The notes below the pieces were generated by a model that was not told the origin of the DNA, searched no databases, and worked only from the letters and a program-made list of their open reading frames with translations. Both the position numbers and the translations under genes were made by a program. Below are positions 51,592-60,200 of a stretch of DNA of 64,000 nt, in pieces. Each line of letters starts with the position of its first letter. Positions within the stretch are counted from its first letter, which is position 1. Origin of the DNA: CAKSFT01 sp045544615 (lineage in GTDB: Bacteria > Bacillota > Clostridia > UBA1381); the NCBI GenBank assembly GCA_045544615.1, contig JAZPZI010000013.1, forward strand, positions 62,001 to 126,000, read 5' to 3'.

Positions 51592-52578
51592 TTACAATAA
51601 TTCTTTTCTCAAATCCTCAGCCGACTTTGGACTCAAAAGGACAGGCGGAATATCCAAAACTGTTTTACAGCCATAGCTTCCGTCTTTTTGAAGTCTTACT
51701 GCCGCTCTTGCATATGCAACAATAACAGATGATGTGAATTCCGGGTTTGAATCAAGCTTTAGCGAATATTCAATAATATGTGTGTTCTCAAGATTTTTGC
51801 CCGTTCTTCCGCTTCGGATAACAAATCCGCCGTGCGGTATTCCGCTATGGTCACGCATCAGTTCTTCTTTTGTGATGAAATGCACGGTTGTATCATAATC
51901 TGCAAAATAGTTCGGCATCGTCTTTATCTCGTTCTCGATTCTTGCAAGGTCTGCACCGGGCTCTGCCACAACAAAGCATTCACGGGTATGCTTTTGTCTT
52001 GTTGTAAGCTCGGGTGCTTTTCCGCTTCTTACGGCATCAAGAGCTTCCTCAACAGGGATAGTGTACTGCTTTGCATCCAGGACACCGTCAATTCTTCTGA
52101 TTGCATCGGAATGTCCCTGGCTCACTCCCTTTCCCCAGAAGGTATAGTCCTTACCGTCGGGCAAAACTACACCTGCATACATTCTGTTTAACGAAAACAT
52201 TCCCGGATCCCAGCCAACAGAAATTATCGCAGTTTTATTCGATGCCTTTGCCGACTTATCTACATTTGCAAAATGCTCCGGGATTTTTGCGTGGGTATCA
52301 AAGCTGTCAACAACATTAAAATACTTTGCAAGCTCCGGTGTCTGCTCGGGAAGGTCTGTAGCACTTCCGCCACACAAAATCATAACATCAATTTTATCGG
52401 TCATACCGATTGCATCATCAATATGATATACACCGACTCCCTCGGTATCAATTTTAACCGTATCGGGTGAGCGTCTTGTAAATACTGCCACAAGCTCCAT
52501 ATCGTTGTTCTGGCGTATTGCATTCTCGACACCTCTGCCGAGGTTTCCGTACCCGAAAATTCCTATTCTTATACTCAT
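51592..52578 (-). CDS. ddh: meso-Diaminopimelate D-dehydrogenase
   Basis: This 328-residue NADPH enzyme converts tetrahydrodipicolinate and ammonia to meso-diaminopimelate in one step of the lysine and peptidoglycan pathway. Visible are RIGIFGYGNLGRGVENAI (nucleotide fold), ILCGGSATDLPEQTP, the substrate stretch SVGWDPGMFSLNRMYA, and FWGKGVSQGHSDAIRRIDGV, all typical of Ddh. The length is normal. GGAGGAGAT precedes the ATG. It is transcribed 19 bases after a TIM-barrel isomerase gene from a shared promoter; the link between them is not obvious. Confidence 0.97.
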   Translation of the reverse strand: MSIRIGIFGYGNLGRGVENAIRQNNDMELVAVFTRRSPDTVKIDTEGVGVYHIDDAIGMTDKIDVMILCGGSATDLPEQTPELAKYFNVVDSFDTHAKIPEHFANVDKSAKASNKTAIISVGWDPGMFSLNRMYAGVVLPDGKDYTFWGKGVSQGHSDAIRRIDGVLDAKQYTIPVEEALDAVRSGKAPELTTRQKHTRECFVVAEPGADLARIENEIKTMPNYFADYDTTVHFITKEELMRDHSGIPHGGFVIRSGRTGKNLENTHIIEYSLKLDSNPEFTSSVIVAYARAAVRLQKDGSYGCKTVLDIPPVLLSPKSAEDLRKELL

Positions 52579-52597
52579 TTTATCTCCTCCTGATGTT

Positions 52598-53419
52598 TTA
52601 GTCGATTAGATTTTTTGCAACTGTATAGCTCAACTTATAGAAGTCCTCAACTCCCTTTTTGCCGATCTGTACAGGAGCAAATAGCTCAAGGTTAAAAGAA
52701 CCGCTATATTTTGTATTCTTTAAAGTCTTTACAAACTCTTCCCAGTCGATTTTCTCTTCATAGCTTGAAAAATACGGCAGAGCGTGCAAGTCCATGCCCG
52801 GAGTTGTTGTATGGATATGAAGTGCTGCAAGGTCGTCAGAAACGCACTTTAGCATATAGATCGGATTCTCGCCACGGATTACCGCATGGCCGGTGTCGAG
52901 GCATATTCCGACATGTGGGTTCTCAAAATGCTTTGTATAGAAGAGCAAATCCTCTGCATTCGAAAGATGCCCGTCGGAATAATCAAGTGCATAGATATTC
53001 TCGATTGCAAGAACAACATCGTTTGCCTCCAAAACAGGCAAAAGCTTTGAGATAAGCTGAATATTACCCTTTTGTGATTTTTCTCTGTCGGCTTCGAAAT
53101 ACAGATGAATTACTGCAGTTTTGCAGTTCATCTTTTTAGTAAGCTCAATTGATTTGATAAAGGACGGGAGCATTTTATCCTCGAAGTCCTGATACTCGCC
53201 ATTTCCGATTGGCGGATAGTGTGACGGCCAGTAAGGGAGATGTGTCTGCGAAACCAAAACCCCCGCATCGGCAATTTCCTTATACTTTAGCATATAATCA
53301 TCAATAAAGGAATCCTTTTCGGTATCATCAAGCGGAAAATAGAAATCCACACCATCGAAACCGATTTCCTTCATCTTTTTAAAATCAATCAAATTTGATA
53401 AACCAATCGAAATGTTCAT
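52598..53419 (-). CDS. Sugar-phosphate isomerase/epimerase-like TIM-barrel protein
   Basis: This 273-residue protein is of the xylose isomerase-like TIM-barrel superfamily. Metal-site motifs are VSQTHLPYWP, AVIHLYFEAD, VLAIENIYALD (Glu), GICLDTGHAVIRGE (Asp and His) and LHIHTTTPGMDLHALP, ending GSFNLELFAP with the last Glu. Members isomerise or epimerise sugars and sugar phosphates; no substrate can be named. It is first in an operon with ddh. GTGAGG lies about eight bases before the ATG. Confidence 0.92.
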   Translation of the reverse strand: MNISIGLSNLIDFKKMKEIGFDGVDFYFPLDDTEKDSFIDDYMLKYKEIADAGVLVSQTHLPYWPSHYPPIGNGEYQDFEDKMLPSFIKSIELTKKMNCKTAVIHLYFEADREKSQKGNIQLISKLLPVLEANDVVLAIENIYALDYSDGHLSNAEDLLFYTKHFENPHVGICLDTGHAVIRGENPIYMLKCVSDDLAALHIHTTTPGMDLHALPYFSSYEEKIDWEEFVKTLKNTKYSGSFNLELFAPVQIGKKGVEDFYKLSYTVAKNLID

Positions 53420-53478
53420 ACTAAAACCTCACTTTATAACAAAATATGTATACATACTTTGAAATCACCTATTTATCA

Positions 53479-53507
53479 ATTATACCACTTCCAAAAAAAC
53501 ACTTCAA
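53479..53507 (-). promoter_or_regulatory. Promoter of the isomerase-ddh operon
   Basis: Minus strand TTGAAG (53502-53507), a 17-base spacer, TATAAT (53479-53484). The untranslated leader is about 50 bases. Confidence 0.78.
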
Positions 53508-53579
53508 TAGTATATTTTATTTTTTTTAAAAATTTTTAGCTTTTATTTCCCGCCAGAACCACCTATATAACAAAATCTA

Positions 53580-53608
53580 TTGATATTTCAGACAGTTTGT
53601 GGTAGAAT
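53580..53608 (+). promoter_or_regulatory. Promoter of rqcH
   Basis: TTGATA (53580-53585), a 17-base spacer, TAGAAT (53603-53608). Confidence 0.75.
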
Positions 53609-53643
53609 ATAGGTAATTTTAAAAAGAAGGAGGATTGGTTATT

Positions 53644-55380
53644 TTGGCATTGGACACTCTTTGTATGGAAGCCATCCGATGCGAGCTCGAAGAACTTTTG
53701 CTCGGTGCAAGAATCGAGAAGGTTTATCAGCCCGAAAAGGACGAAATCTCACTTAATCTCCGCACATATACAAATTCGTACAGGCTCGTTATCTCGGCAA
53801 GTCCTACAAACCCGAGAATCCATTTTTCAAAGGAATCAAAAAGCAATCCTCAGACCCCGCCGATGTTCTGTATGCTTTTGAGAAAGCACTTGACATCCGG
53901 GAAAATCACAGGCATCAAAACCCAGAAAGAGGACAGGATTTTAACTATAGACGTAGAATCATATAACGAGCTCGGTGACTTGACAACCAAGCATCTTCTG
54001 GTTGAGATTATGGGCAGACATTCAAATATAATCCTGCTGAATGAGGATATGACAATAATCGACTCGGTAAAGCACATCGACTTTACTGTAAGCTCTGTCC
54101 GCCAGGTCCTCCCGGGAATGAAATATGAATATCCGCCAAAGCAGGACAAACACCCGATTCTCTCGGGTGATTTTGACAGTCTTGAGTTGACATCACCCGA
54201 AGCTCCAATCCGTGCCGACAAATATATAATGTCTACAATCGGCGGTATCAGTCCCCTCACATCCCGTGAGATTGCATACAGAGCATTCGGGAGTGTTGAC
54301 ACTTTGATCCCTGCCGACCGCTTTGGCGAAAAGATTAAAAATGCAGTACATGGCATCCTGGCTGAAGGATTCTTCCCTTCCTTTTTGACCGAAAAGGAAA
54401 GCGGTCGTGTGCTTGATTTTAGTGCAATCAAAATCACTCACTACGAAGATTTGGCAGAAACCCGGTACTTCCCGAGTATCAGCGACCTTTTAGAGGAGTT
54501 TTACAGGTCAAAGGACAGCATCGAGAGAATGAAGCAAAAAAGTGCCGATATTATAAAGCTCCTTACAACAAACATCGCAAAAATATCAAAAAAGCTAAAT
54601 ATCCTTGAACTTACATTAGAGGATGCAAAGAACAAGGAACGGCACAAAAAGTTTGCAGACCTTCTGATGGGAAATCTGCATACCTTCAAGACGGGTGACA
54701 TCGAAGTTACCGTAACCGATTACTACTCGGAAGACCTTGGCAAAATCACAATCCCTCTGCTTCCGGAGTTGTCCCCTTCTGCTAATGCGCAGAGATATTA
54801 TAAGCTATATAACAAGGCAAAAACTGCCGAAACCGAAGCGGCTAATCAGCTAAAGCTTGCACGTGAGGAGTTTGAGTATCTCTCATCAACGCTCAGTTTT
54901 GCCGAGAGTGCCGAGTCAGAGTCGGACATCAATGCCATCCGCCGTGAGCTTGCAGAGCTTGGATACCTGCGACTGCACCAAAAGGGCAAAAAGCAACAGG
55001 AAAGCGCATCTAAACCGCATCATTTTAAAAGCTCTGACGGGTTTGATATATATGTCGGCAAGAACAACACGCAAAACGACAAGCTGACACTGAAGTTTGC
55101 AAACTCGTCGGATTTATGGTTCCATACCAAGAAAATCCACGGCTCACATACCATAATCAAGCTTGGCATTGACAAAAATGTACCCGAAACCACCATAAGA
55201 GAAGCTGCAGAGCTTGCCGCGTACTTTTCAAAGGCTCGTGAATCATCACAGGTACCGGTGGATTTTTGTGAAGTGAAAAATGTCAAAAAGCCTAACGGGG
55301 CAAAGCCGGGTATGGTGATTTATGATTCATATAACACTATATATGTAACGCCAAAGCTTCTGGCATCAGAAGTTGAGTGA
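53644..55380 (+). CDS. rqcH: RqcH / NFACT ribosome-rescue factor (formerly fibronectin-binding protein A)
   Basis: The protein has 578 residues from a TTG at 53644, ten bases after AGGAGG. The next residues, ALDTLCMEAI, match the usual start of the family; an earlier TTG at 53635 is only one base from the ribosome site. The NFACT-N part has GARIEKVYQPEKDEI and RQVLPGMKYEYPP, the helix-hairpin-helix has GGISPLTSREIAYRAF, a long coiled coil spans about 285-445, and the NFACT-R end has GFDIYVGKNNTQND and SSDLWFHTKKIHGSH. RqcH binds stalled 50S subunits and adds alanine tails to nascent chains. The gene is monocistronic. Confidence 0.96.
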   Translation: MALDTLCMEAIRCELEELLLGARIEKVYQPEKDEISLNLRTYTNSYRLVISASPTNPRIHFSKESKSNPQTPPMFCMLLRKHLTSGKITGIKTQKEDRILTIDVESYNELGDLTTKHLLVEIMGRHSNIILLNEDMTIIDSVKHIDFTVSSVRQVLPGMKYEYPPKQDKHPILSGDFDSLELTSPEAPIRADKYIMSTIGGISPLTSREIAYRAFGSVDTLIPADRFGEKIKNAVHGILAEGFFPSFLTEKESGRVLDFSAIKITHYEDLAETRYFPSISDLLEEFYRSKDSIERMKQKSADIIKLLTTNIAKISKKLNILELTLEDAKNKERHKKFADLLMGNLHTFKTGDIEVTVTDYYSEDLGKITIPLLPELSPSANAQRYYKLYNKAKTAETEAANQLKLAREEFEYLSSTLSFAESAESESDINAIRRELAELGYLRLHQKGKKQQESASKPHHFKSSDGFDIYVGKNNTQNDKLTLKFANSSDLWFHTKKIHGSHTIIKLGIDKNVPETTIREAAELAAYFSKARESSQVPVDFCEVKNVKKPNGAKPGMVIYDSYNTIYVTPKLLASEVE

Positions 55381-55384
55381 TAAT

Positions 55385-55413
55385 TTGACAGTAAAAAACA
55401 AATGTGATAGAAT
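55385..55413 (+). promoter_or_regulatory. Promoter of the trkA-trkH operon
   Basis: Perfect TTGACA (55385-55390), a 17-base spacer, TAGAAT (55408-55413). It starts just after the rqcH stop. Confidence 0.82.
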
Positions 55414-55456
55414 TTGGTTAAAATCAGTTTTTAAATTATAAAACGGAGAGATTAAA

Positions 55457-56812
55457 ATGAAGATTATAATTGTTGGTTGCGGTAAGGTTGGCGCAGCATT
55501 GGCTGAAAAGTTAATAAACGAAAACCACGATATTACCGTCATAGACACCAATGCCGATAAGGTAAGAAAAATCACCGAAGACCTTGATATTATGGGAATC
55601 GTCGGCAACGGTTCTTCCATCTCGGTATTGAATGAGGCAGGAGTTGAGTCTGCGGATGTTTTCATTGCGGTTACTGCATCGGATGAACTCAACCTTTTGT
55701 GCTGTATGTTTGCAAAAAAGACGGGCGACTGCCACGCTATTGCAAGAGTGAGAAACCCGATTTACAGCCGTGAGCTTGGATTTATTCAAAAGCAGTTGGA
55801 GATTTCTGCTATTATAAACCCCGAACTTGCATCGGCAAAAGAAATATCAAATCTTTTGCAGTGCCCGATTGCCGATAAAATCGATACATTCGCAAACGGT
55901 GATGTACAGTTGATTAAGTTTAAGCTCGAAAAGAATATGGGCATATCAGGTACGGCAATCAAAGACCTGTCTCCTTCCATCGTAAAGGATGTCCTTATCT
56001 GTGCAGTCGAGCGTGACGGTTCGGTAATTATCCCTGACGGTAATTTTGTACTCGAAGAAGGAGATTTTGTAATCATCCTTGCCGACAAAAAGAATGTACA
56101 GGCATTCTTCTCAAAGCTCAATCTTACAGTTCGTCCTGTAAAAAATGCTCTCATTGCAGGTGGTGGCACAATCGGCTACTATCTTGCAAAATTCCTGACC
56201 GAGAAGGGTGTTAACGTAAGAATCATTGAGCACAAAGCCGACAGATGCGAAGCCCTTGCAGAGCTCCTCCCCGAGGCTACCGTAATTCTTGGCGACGGCA
56301 CAGACCACAAGCTTTTGATGGCAGAAGGGCTTTCCAACTCAGAGGCTTTTGTCAGTCTTACAAGCATTGACGAGGAAAATGTTTTAATCTCGCTATTTGC
56401 TAAAAAGCACTCAAACGCAAAGCTTGTAACCAAGGTCAACAGACTTGAGTTTGACGATATTTTGGAGAGTATGGATATCGGCAGTGTTATTTATCCTAAA
56501 TATATCACCTGCGACTTCATACTCCAGCATGTAAGAGCACTCGAAAACCAGTCAGGAAGTAACATAAAAACGCTCTATAACATCCTTGACGACCGTGTTG
56601 AAGCGCTCGAATTTACTGTATCACAAAAGTCAGATGTGACAGATGTGCCGCTTTATCAGTTAAAAACCAAAAAGAATCTTTTGATTTGTTGTATTATGAG
56701 AGATAACAACATAATCATCCCACGAGGAAACGACTCGATTCAGGTTGGCGACAATGTAATTGTTGTAACGCTTGAGCACGGTCTTTCAGATATTGCTGAC
56801 ATTCTCTCATAA
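55457..56812 (+). CDS. trkA: TrkA, regulatory subunit of Trk potassium uptake
   Basis: This 451-residue cytosolic protein is the double form with two RCK modules. Each has a nucleotide-binding fold: KIIIVGCGKVGAALAEKL at the start and ALIAGGGTIGYYLAKFL near 230. Each is followed by a TrkA-C domain (about 140-220 and 370-450). It gates the TrkH channel in response to NAD(H) or ATP/ADP. The gene lies 18 bases before trkH in the same operon, after GGAGAGA. Length and motif spacing are normal. Confidence 0.97.
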   Translation: MKIIIVGCGKVGAALAEKLINENHDITVIDTNADKVRKITEDLDIMGIVGNGSSISVLNEAGVESADVFIAVTASDELNLLCCMFAKKTGDCHAIARVRNPIYSRELGFIQKQLEISAIINPELASAKEISNLLQCPIADKIDTFANGDVQLIKFKLEKNMGISGTAIKDLSPSIVKDVLICAVERDGSVIIPDGNFVLEEGDFVIILADKKNVQAFFSKLNLTVRPVKNALIAGGGTIGYYLAKFLTEKGVNVRIIEHKADRCEALAELLPEATVILGDGTDHKLLMAEGLSNSEAFVSLTSIDEENVLISLFAKKHSNAKLVTKVNRLEFDDILESMDIGSVIYPKYITCDFILQHVRALENQSGSNIKTLYNILDDRVEALEFTVSQKSDVTDVPLYQLKTKKNLLICCIMRDNNIIIPRGNDSIQVGDNVIVVTLEHGLSDIADILS

Positions 56813-56830
56813 AACGGAGGAGATTTAAAA

Positions 56831-58273
56831 ATGAACAAAGCTGTTGTATTATACATACTAGGCTGGATTCTGTTGTTTGAGGCGGTGCTTTTAACCCTGC
56901 CTCTTGTAACCGCTTTTATTTATGGTGAGCAGAACTCCGCTTTAGCATTTATAATAACAATTCTGATAAGTGCCGCAGTTGGTGCACTTCTTGTTATAAA
57001 AAAGCCAAAAGACCGTTCTGTGTATATGCGTGAAGGTCTCGTTATTACAGGTCTTAGCTGGATTGTAATTAGTATTATCGGCTCACTTCCCTTTATCATC
57101 TCAGGTGCAATCCCCAACCCGATTGAAGCGCTGTTTGAGACCGTTTCAGGCTTTACTACTACCGGTGCAAGCATCCTCTCCGACGTGGAGTGCCTTGATA
57201 AAAGCATTCTTTTCTGGCGAAGTTTCACACACTGGATTGGTGGTATGGGTGTACTTGTGTTTATCCTGATGCTAAAGCCGCTGACAGGCGGCTCGACTGT
57301 TAACCTTATGAAGGCAGAAAGCCCAGGACCACAGGTAGAAAAGCTCGTACCGCATCTTCATTCTACTGCACAGATTCTATATGGCATCTATATTTCTATG
57401 ACCATCATCCAAATTATACTGTTGTTAGTTGCCGGATTGCCTCTTTTTGATGCACTCACCACTACATTTGGTACAGCCGGCACCGGCGGTTTTGGAATCA
57501 AAAATGGCAGTATCGCCGGTTATTCACCGCTTGTTCAAGGAATAGTAACAGTATTTATGATACTCTTTGGTATAAACTTTTCTGCATATTATATGATTTT
57601 GCTCGGTCGACTTAAAAAAGCGGCAGTTTTAGAGGAGGTGCGCTGGTATTTTGGTATTATATTAGTTTCACTCCTGATTATTGCCTTTAATATCCGTAGT
57701 GATTTTGCAAGCTTTTGGGCAAGTCTTCACCACAGTGCTTTCCAGGTTGGCTCAATCATCACAACAACCGGCTATTCCACAGTGGACTTTAATACCTGGC
57801 CAGCCATTTCAAAAACAATCCTGGTTGTCCTTATGTTTGTCGGTGCCTGTGCCGGAAGTACGGGCGGTGGTATAAAGGTTTCAAGAATTATCATTCTCTT
57901 TAAGAGTGTTAAAAAAGAAATCGGCTTGTTTCTTCATCCGCAAAGAGTTTCAAAAGCCATGATGGATAAAAAGCCGATTCCGCATAATGTTATGCGTTCA
58001 ACCAATGTGTATATGGCAACATACATTCTTATATTTGCAGTATCGGTGATTTTAATCAGCTTAGATAACTTTGACCTTACGACAAACTTCACTGCAGTTG
58101 CCGCAACTTTAAACAACATCGGTCCCGGGCTCGAGGCGGTTGGTCCGTCACAAAACTTCAGTGTGATGTCCGGTTTTTCAAAACTTGTCCTAATATTTGA
58201 TATGTTGGCAGGAAGACTTGAGCTCTTCCCTATACTCTTATTATTCAAGAATGAAACATGGCGAAAATTTTAA
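56831..58273 (+). CDS. trkH: TrkH, potassium uptake channel subunit
   Basis: This 480-residue membrane protein has the four repeated pore loops of the Trk/Ktr family: SGFTTTGASIL, GTAGTGGFGI, TTGYSTVDF and NNIGPGLEAVG, each after a hydrophobic pair of helices. A conserved GGMGVLVFILMLKPLTGGST and GACAGSTGGGIKV follow the first and third loops. It moves potassium inward together with TrkA. The start has GGAGGAG upstream. The gene ends at a strong terminator, which separates it from the RyR-like gene. Confidence 0.97.
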   Translation: MNKAVVLYILGWILLFEAVLLTLPLVTAFIYGEQNSALAFIITILISAAVGALLVIKKPKDRSVYMREGLVITGLSWIVISIIGSLPFIISGAIPNPIEALFETVSGFTTTGASILSDVECLDKSILFWRSFTHWIGGMGVLVFILMLKPLTGGSTVNLMKAESPGPQVEKLVPHLHSTAQILYGIYISMTIIQIILLLVAGLPLFDALTTTFGTAGTGGFGIKNGSIAGYSPLVQGIVTVFMILFGINFSAYYMILLGRLKKAAVLEEVRWYFGIILVSLLIIAFNIRSDFASFWASLHHSAFQVGSIITTTGYSTVDFNTWPAISKTILVVLMFVGACAGSTGGGIKVSRIIILFKSVKKEIGLFLHPQRVSKAMMDKKPIPHNVMRSTNVYMATYILIFAVSVILISLDNFDLTTNFTAVAATLNNIGPGLEAVGPSQNFSVMSGFSKLVLIFDMLAGRLELFPILLLFKNETWRKF

Positions 58274-58278
58274 GATAC

Positions 58279-58300
58279 AGACAGGGGGTTCACCCTGTCT
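58279..58300 (+). terminator. Terminator of the trkA-trkH operon
   Basis: Stem AGACAGGG / CCCTGTCT with loop GGTTCA followed by TTTTCTTTC, six bases after the trkH stop. Confidence 0.88.
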
Positions 58301-58329
58301 TTTTCTTTCGACTTTTTATGCCAAAATTA

Positions 58330-58359
58330 TTGCACTCGTTAATGTAAATATGATATAAT
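58330..58359 (+). promoter_or_regulatory. Promoter of the RyR/Rossmann membrane protein gene
   Basis: TTGCAC (58330-58335), an 18-base spacer, perfect TATAAT (58354-58359) with a TGA extended -10. Confidence 0.72.
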
Positions 58360-58391
58360 ACTAAAAGATAATTAACTTTTCGGAGGACTTT

Positions 58392-60164
58392 ATGGATATC
58401 AAAAACATATATTATTCAATTACCATTTTAGTTTTATCAACAATAATTGCTTTTTTCTTCGGTAGGATTTTCAAAAAAGCAGACAAGGTAAAGCCTATAT
58501 ACATATTATTGATCGGAGCATTTCTTGCCGTATTTTCCATTATGATTGAGCTTGACTATAGCCCCGAGCAACACGGCGAAAAGAGCACATTATTCTTTGC
58601 TCTGTATCATACCATGCAGGTTATGCTTTTGGGCTTTGACGCCAGTGTTCTGCACGATGTAGTCTCTATGGAGTCGGAGTATGCAGGCTTGATTTATCCA
58701 TACACATCTTTTCTTTTCTTCCTGACACCTGTATATACCTTTGGCTTTATTCTGTCATTCTTTGAGAGAGTTTCTGCATATATAATATATCTGATAAAAT
58801 TCTCTTCAAGAGTGTTCATCATATCAGAGCTTTCTGAAAAAACCATAATCCTTGCAAAATCCATAAGAAAGAAATACCCTTGGTCTACAATTTGTTTCAT
58901 GGATATCGTTCCAGAAAACAAAAATACCAATCTATTAAAGGAAGCAAAAGAAAACCACTCACTACTTTTTGAAAAGAAAATTACCGATGTTGGCTTGATG
59001 TTCCACACCAAACGTTCCAGAGCAGTTTTTCTTCTCGCAGAGGATGATGAAACCCAAAATATAAATAAATCATTAAAAATCATTGATAAGTTCAAAAACC
59101 GTGAAAACACCGAGCTTTATGCTTTTTCTACTTCCAAAGAAGGCGGGCTTTTGTTCGACTCGGTTGACAAGGGCAAGATGAAGGTCAGAAGAATCAACGA
59201 AAACCGTTCTTTTGTATATTCACTCATCCACAATAACCTGATAACCGAGCAATACACTAAAAATGCAGATAAAAAACTAATTTCGGCTTTAATTATCGGT
59301 TTTGGAGGTTACGGTAAAGAGCTTGCAAAAGCATACCTCTGGTGTTCACAGCTCCCGGGGTATGACCTGAAACTCAACATAATAGATTTAAATGAATCAG
59401 CTGCATCGGAATTTGGCGCAGAGTGTCCTGAAATAATGAAACTAAACAATAACACCCAAGCAAAAGAGGCACGATATTCGATAGATTTCCATTGCGGAAT
59501 TGATGTAAAAAGCAGTGAATTTGCCGATACGGTATCTAACCTTTCCGACACATCGGTAGTCTACATTTCGCTTGGAACAGATGAACTGACAATCGAGACC
59601 GCAATCCAGACACGTATTTTACTTGAACGCATAGGAATTTTCCCAACAATTCGTGCAGTAATCTACAGCAAGGAAAAATGCGATGCGATCAAAAAATACG
59701 GTCTTACCAATTACCGTGGCGATGACTACGAAATCGAAATCATTGGCGGGATTGAGAGCCGATATGATTATGATACAATTATCAACGAGGAGTTGGAGTC
59801 AAAGGCACTTTCCTATCATTTAAAATATGCTTTGGATGGCACTGAAAAAACAGAAGACGAAAAACAGGCAAAAATCAAAGCATCAATTGAAGATTTTAAC
59901 AAAATCGAATACTTCAGAGCATCCTCCGAAGCATCTGCCATACATGAAAAATACCGCATTAGAGAGGATTTACCTGGAGATATTTCAACCGTTTACGAAC
60001 ATTTAAGATGGTCCCAATACATGAGATGCGAGGGCTATGTTTACTCTGGCTCGCCCGATAGTTCAACAAGAAATGACAGAGCAAAACTGCACCACAATCT
60101 GCATCCGCAAAATCTTTTAAGCGACGAGGATATAAAAAAGGATTCAAGAATGGTTGCCGACTGA
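58392..60164 (+). CDS. Membrane protein with two Rossmann-like domains and a RyR-like C-terminus
   Basis: The protein has 590 residues. Hydrophobic segments lie near 7-24, 34-51, 66-82 and 103-123; the rest should be cytoplasmic. A first TrkA-N-like fold begins at VFIISELSEKTIILAKSIRKK (141-161), lacking the classic glycine loop. A second at ALIIGFGGYGKELAKAY (299-315) has an intact GxGxxG. The end (about 533-583) reads YEHLRWSQYMRCEGYVY and KLHHNLHPQNLLSDED, resembling bacterial RyR-type domains. This layout suggests a ligand-gated channel or sensor. It stands next to trkA-trkH but has its own promoter. GGAGGA precedes the ATG. The function is inferred, not known. Confidence 0.88.
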   Translation: MDIKNIYYSITILVLSTIIAFFFGRIFKKADKVKPIYILLIGAFLAVFSIMIELDYSPEQHGEKSTLFFALYHTMQVMLLGFDASVLHDVVSMESEYAGLIYPYTSFLFFLTPVYTFGFILSFFERVSAYIIYLIKFSSRVFIISELSEKTIILAKSIRKKYPWSTICFMDIVPENKNTNLLKEAKENHSLLFEKKITDVGLMFHTKRSRAVFLLAEDDETQNINKSLKIIDKFKNRENTELYAFSTSKEGGLLFDSVDKGKMKVRRINENRSFVYSLIHNNLITEQYTKNADKKLISALIIGFGGYGKELAKAYLWCSQLPGYDLKLNIIDLNESAASEFGAECPEIMKLNNNTQAKEARYSIDFHCGIDVKSSEFADTVSNLSDTSVVYISLGTDELTIETAIQTRILLERIGIFPTIRAVIYSKEKCDAIKKYGLTNYRGDDYEIEIIGGIESRYDYDTIINEELESKALSYHLKYALDGTEKTEDEKQAKIKASIEDFNKIEYFRASSEASAIHEKYRIREDLPGDISTVYEHLRWSQYMRCEGYVYSGSPDSSTRNDRAKLHHNLHPQNLLSDEDIKKDSRMVAD

Positions 60165-60169
60165 CATTA

Positions 60170-60200
60170 AAAATACCGCAAGATAATCTTGCGGTATTTT
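60170..60200. terminator. Bidirectional terminator between the RyR-like and MATE genes
   Basis: Stem AAAATACCGCAAGAT / ATCTTGCGGTATTTT with a minimal loop and T tracts on both strands. The two flanking genes converge on it. Confidence 0.92.

Noticed and set aside
53850..54437. 195-residue open frame on the minus strand inside rqcH
   Set aside because: It lies fully antisense to a well-supported conserved gene, has no ribosome site and no recognisable protein signature; it arises from codon bias of the opposite strand.
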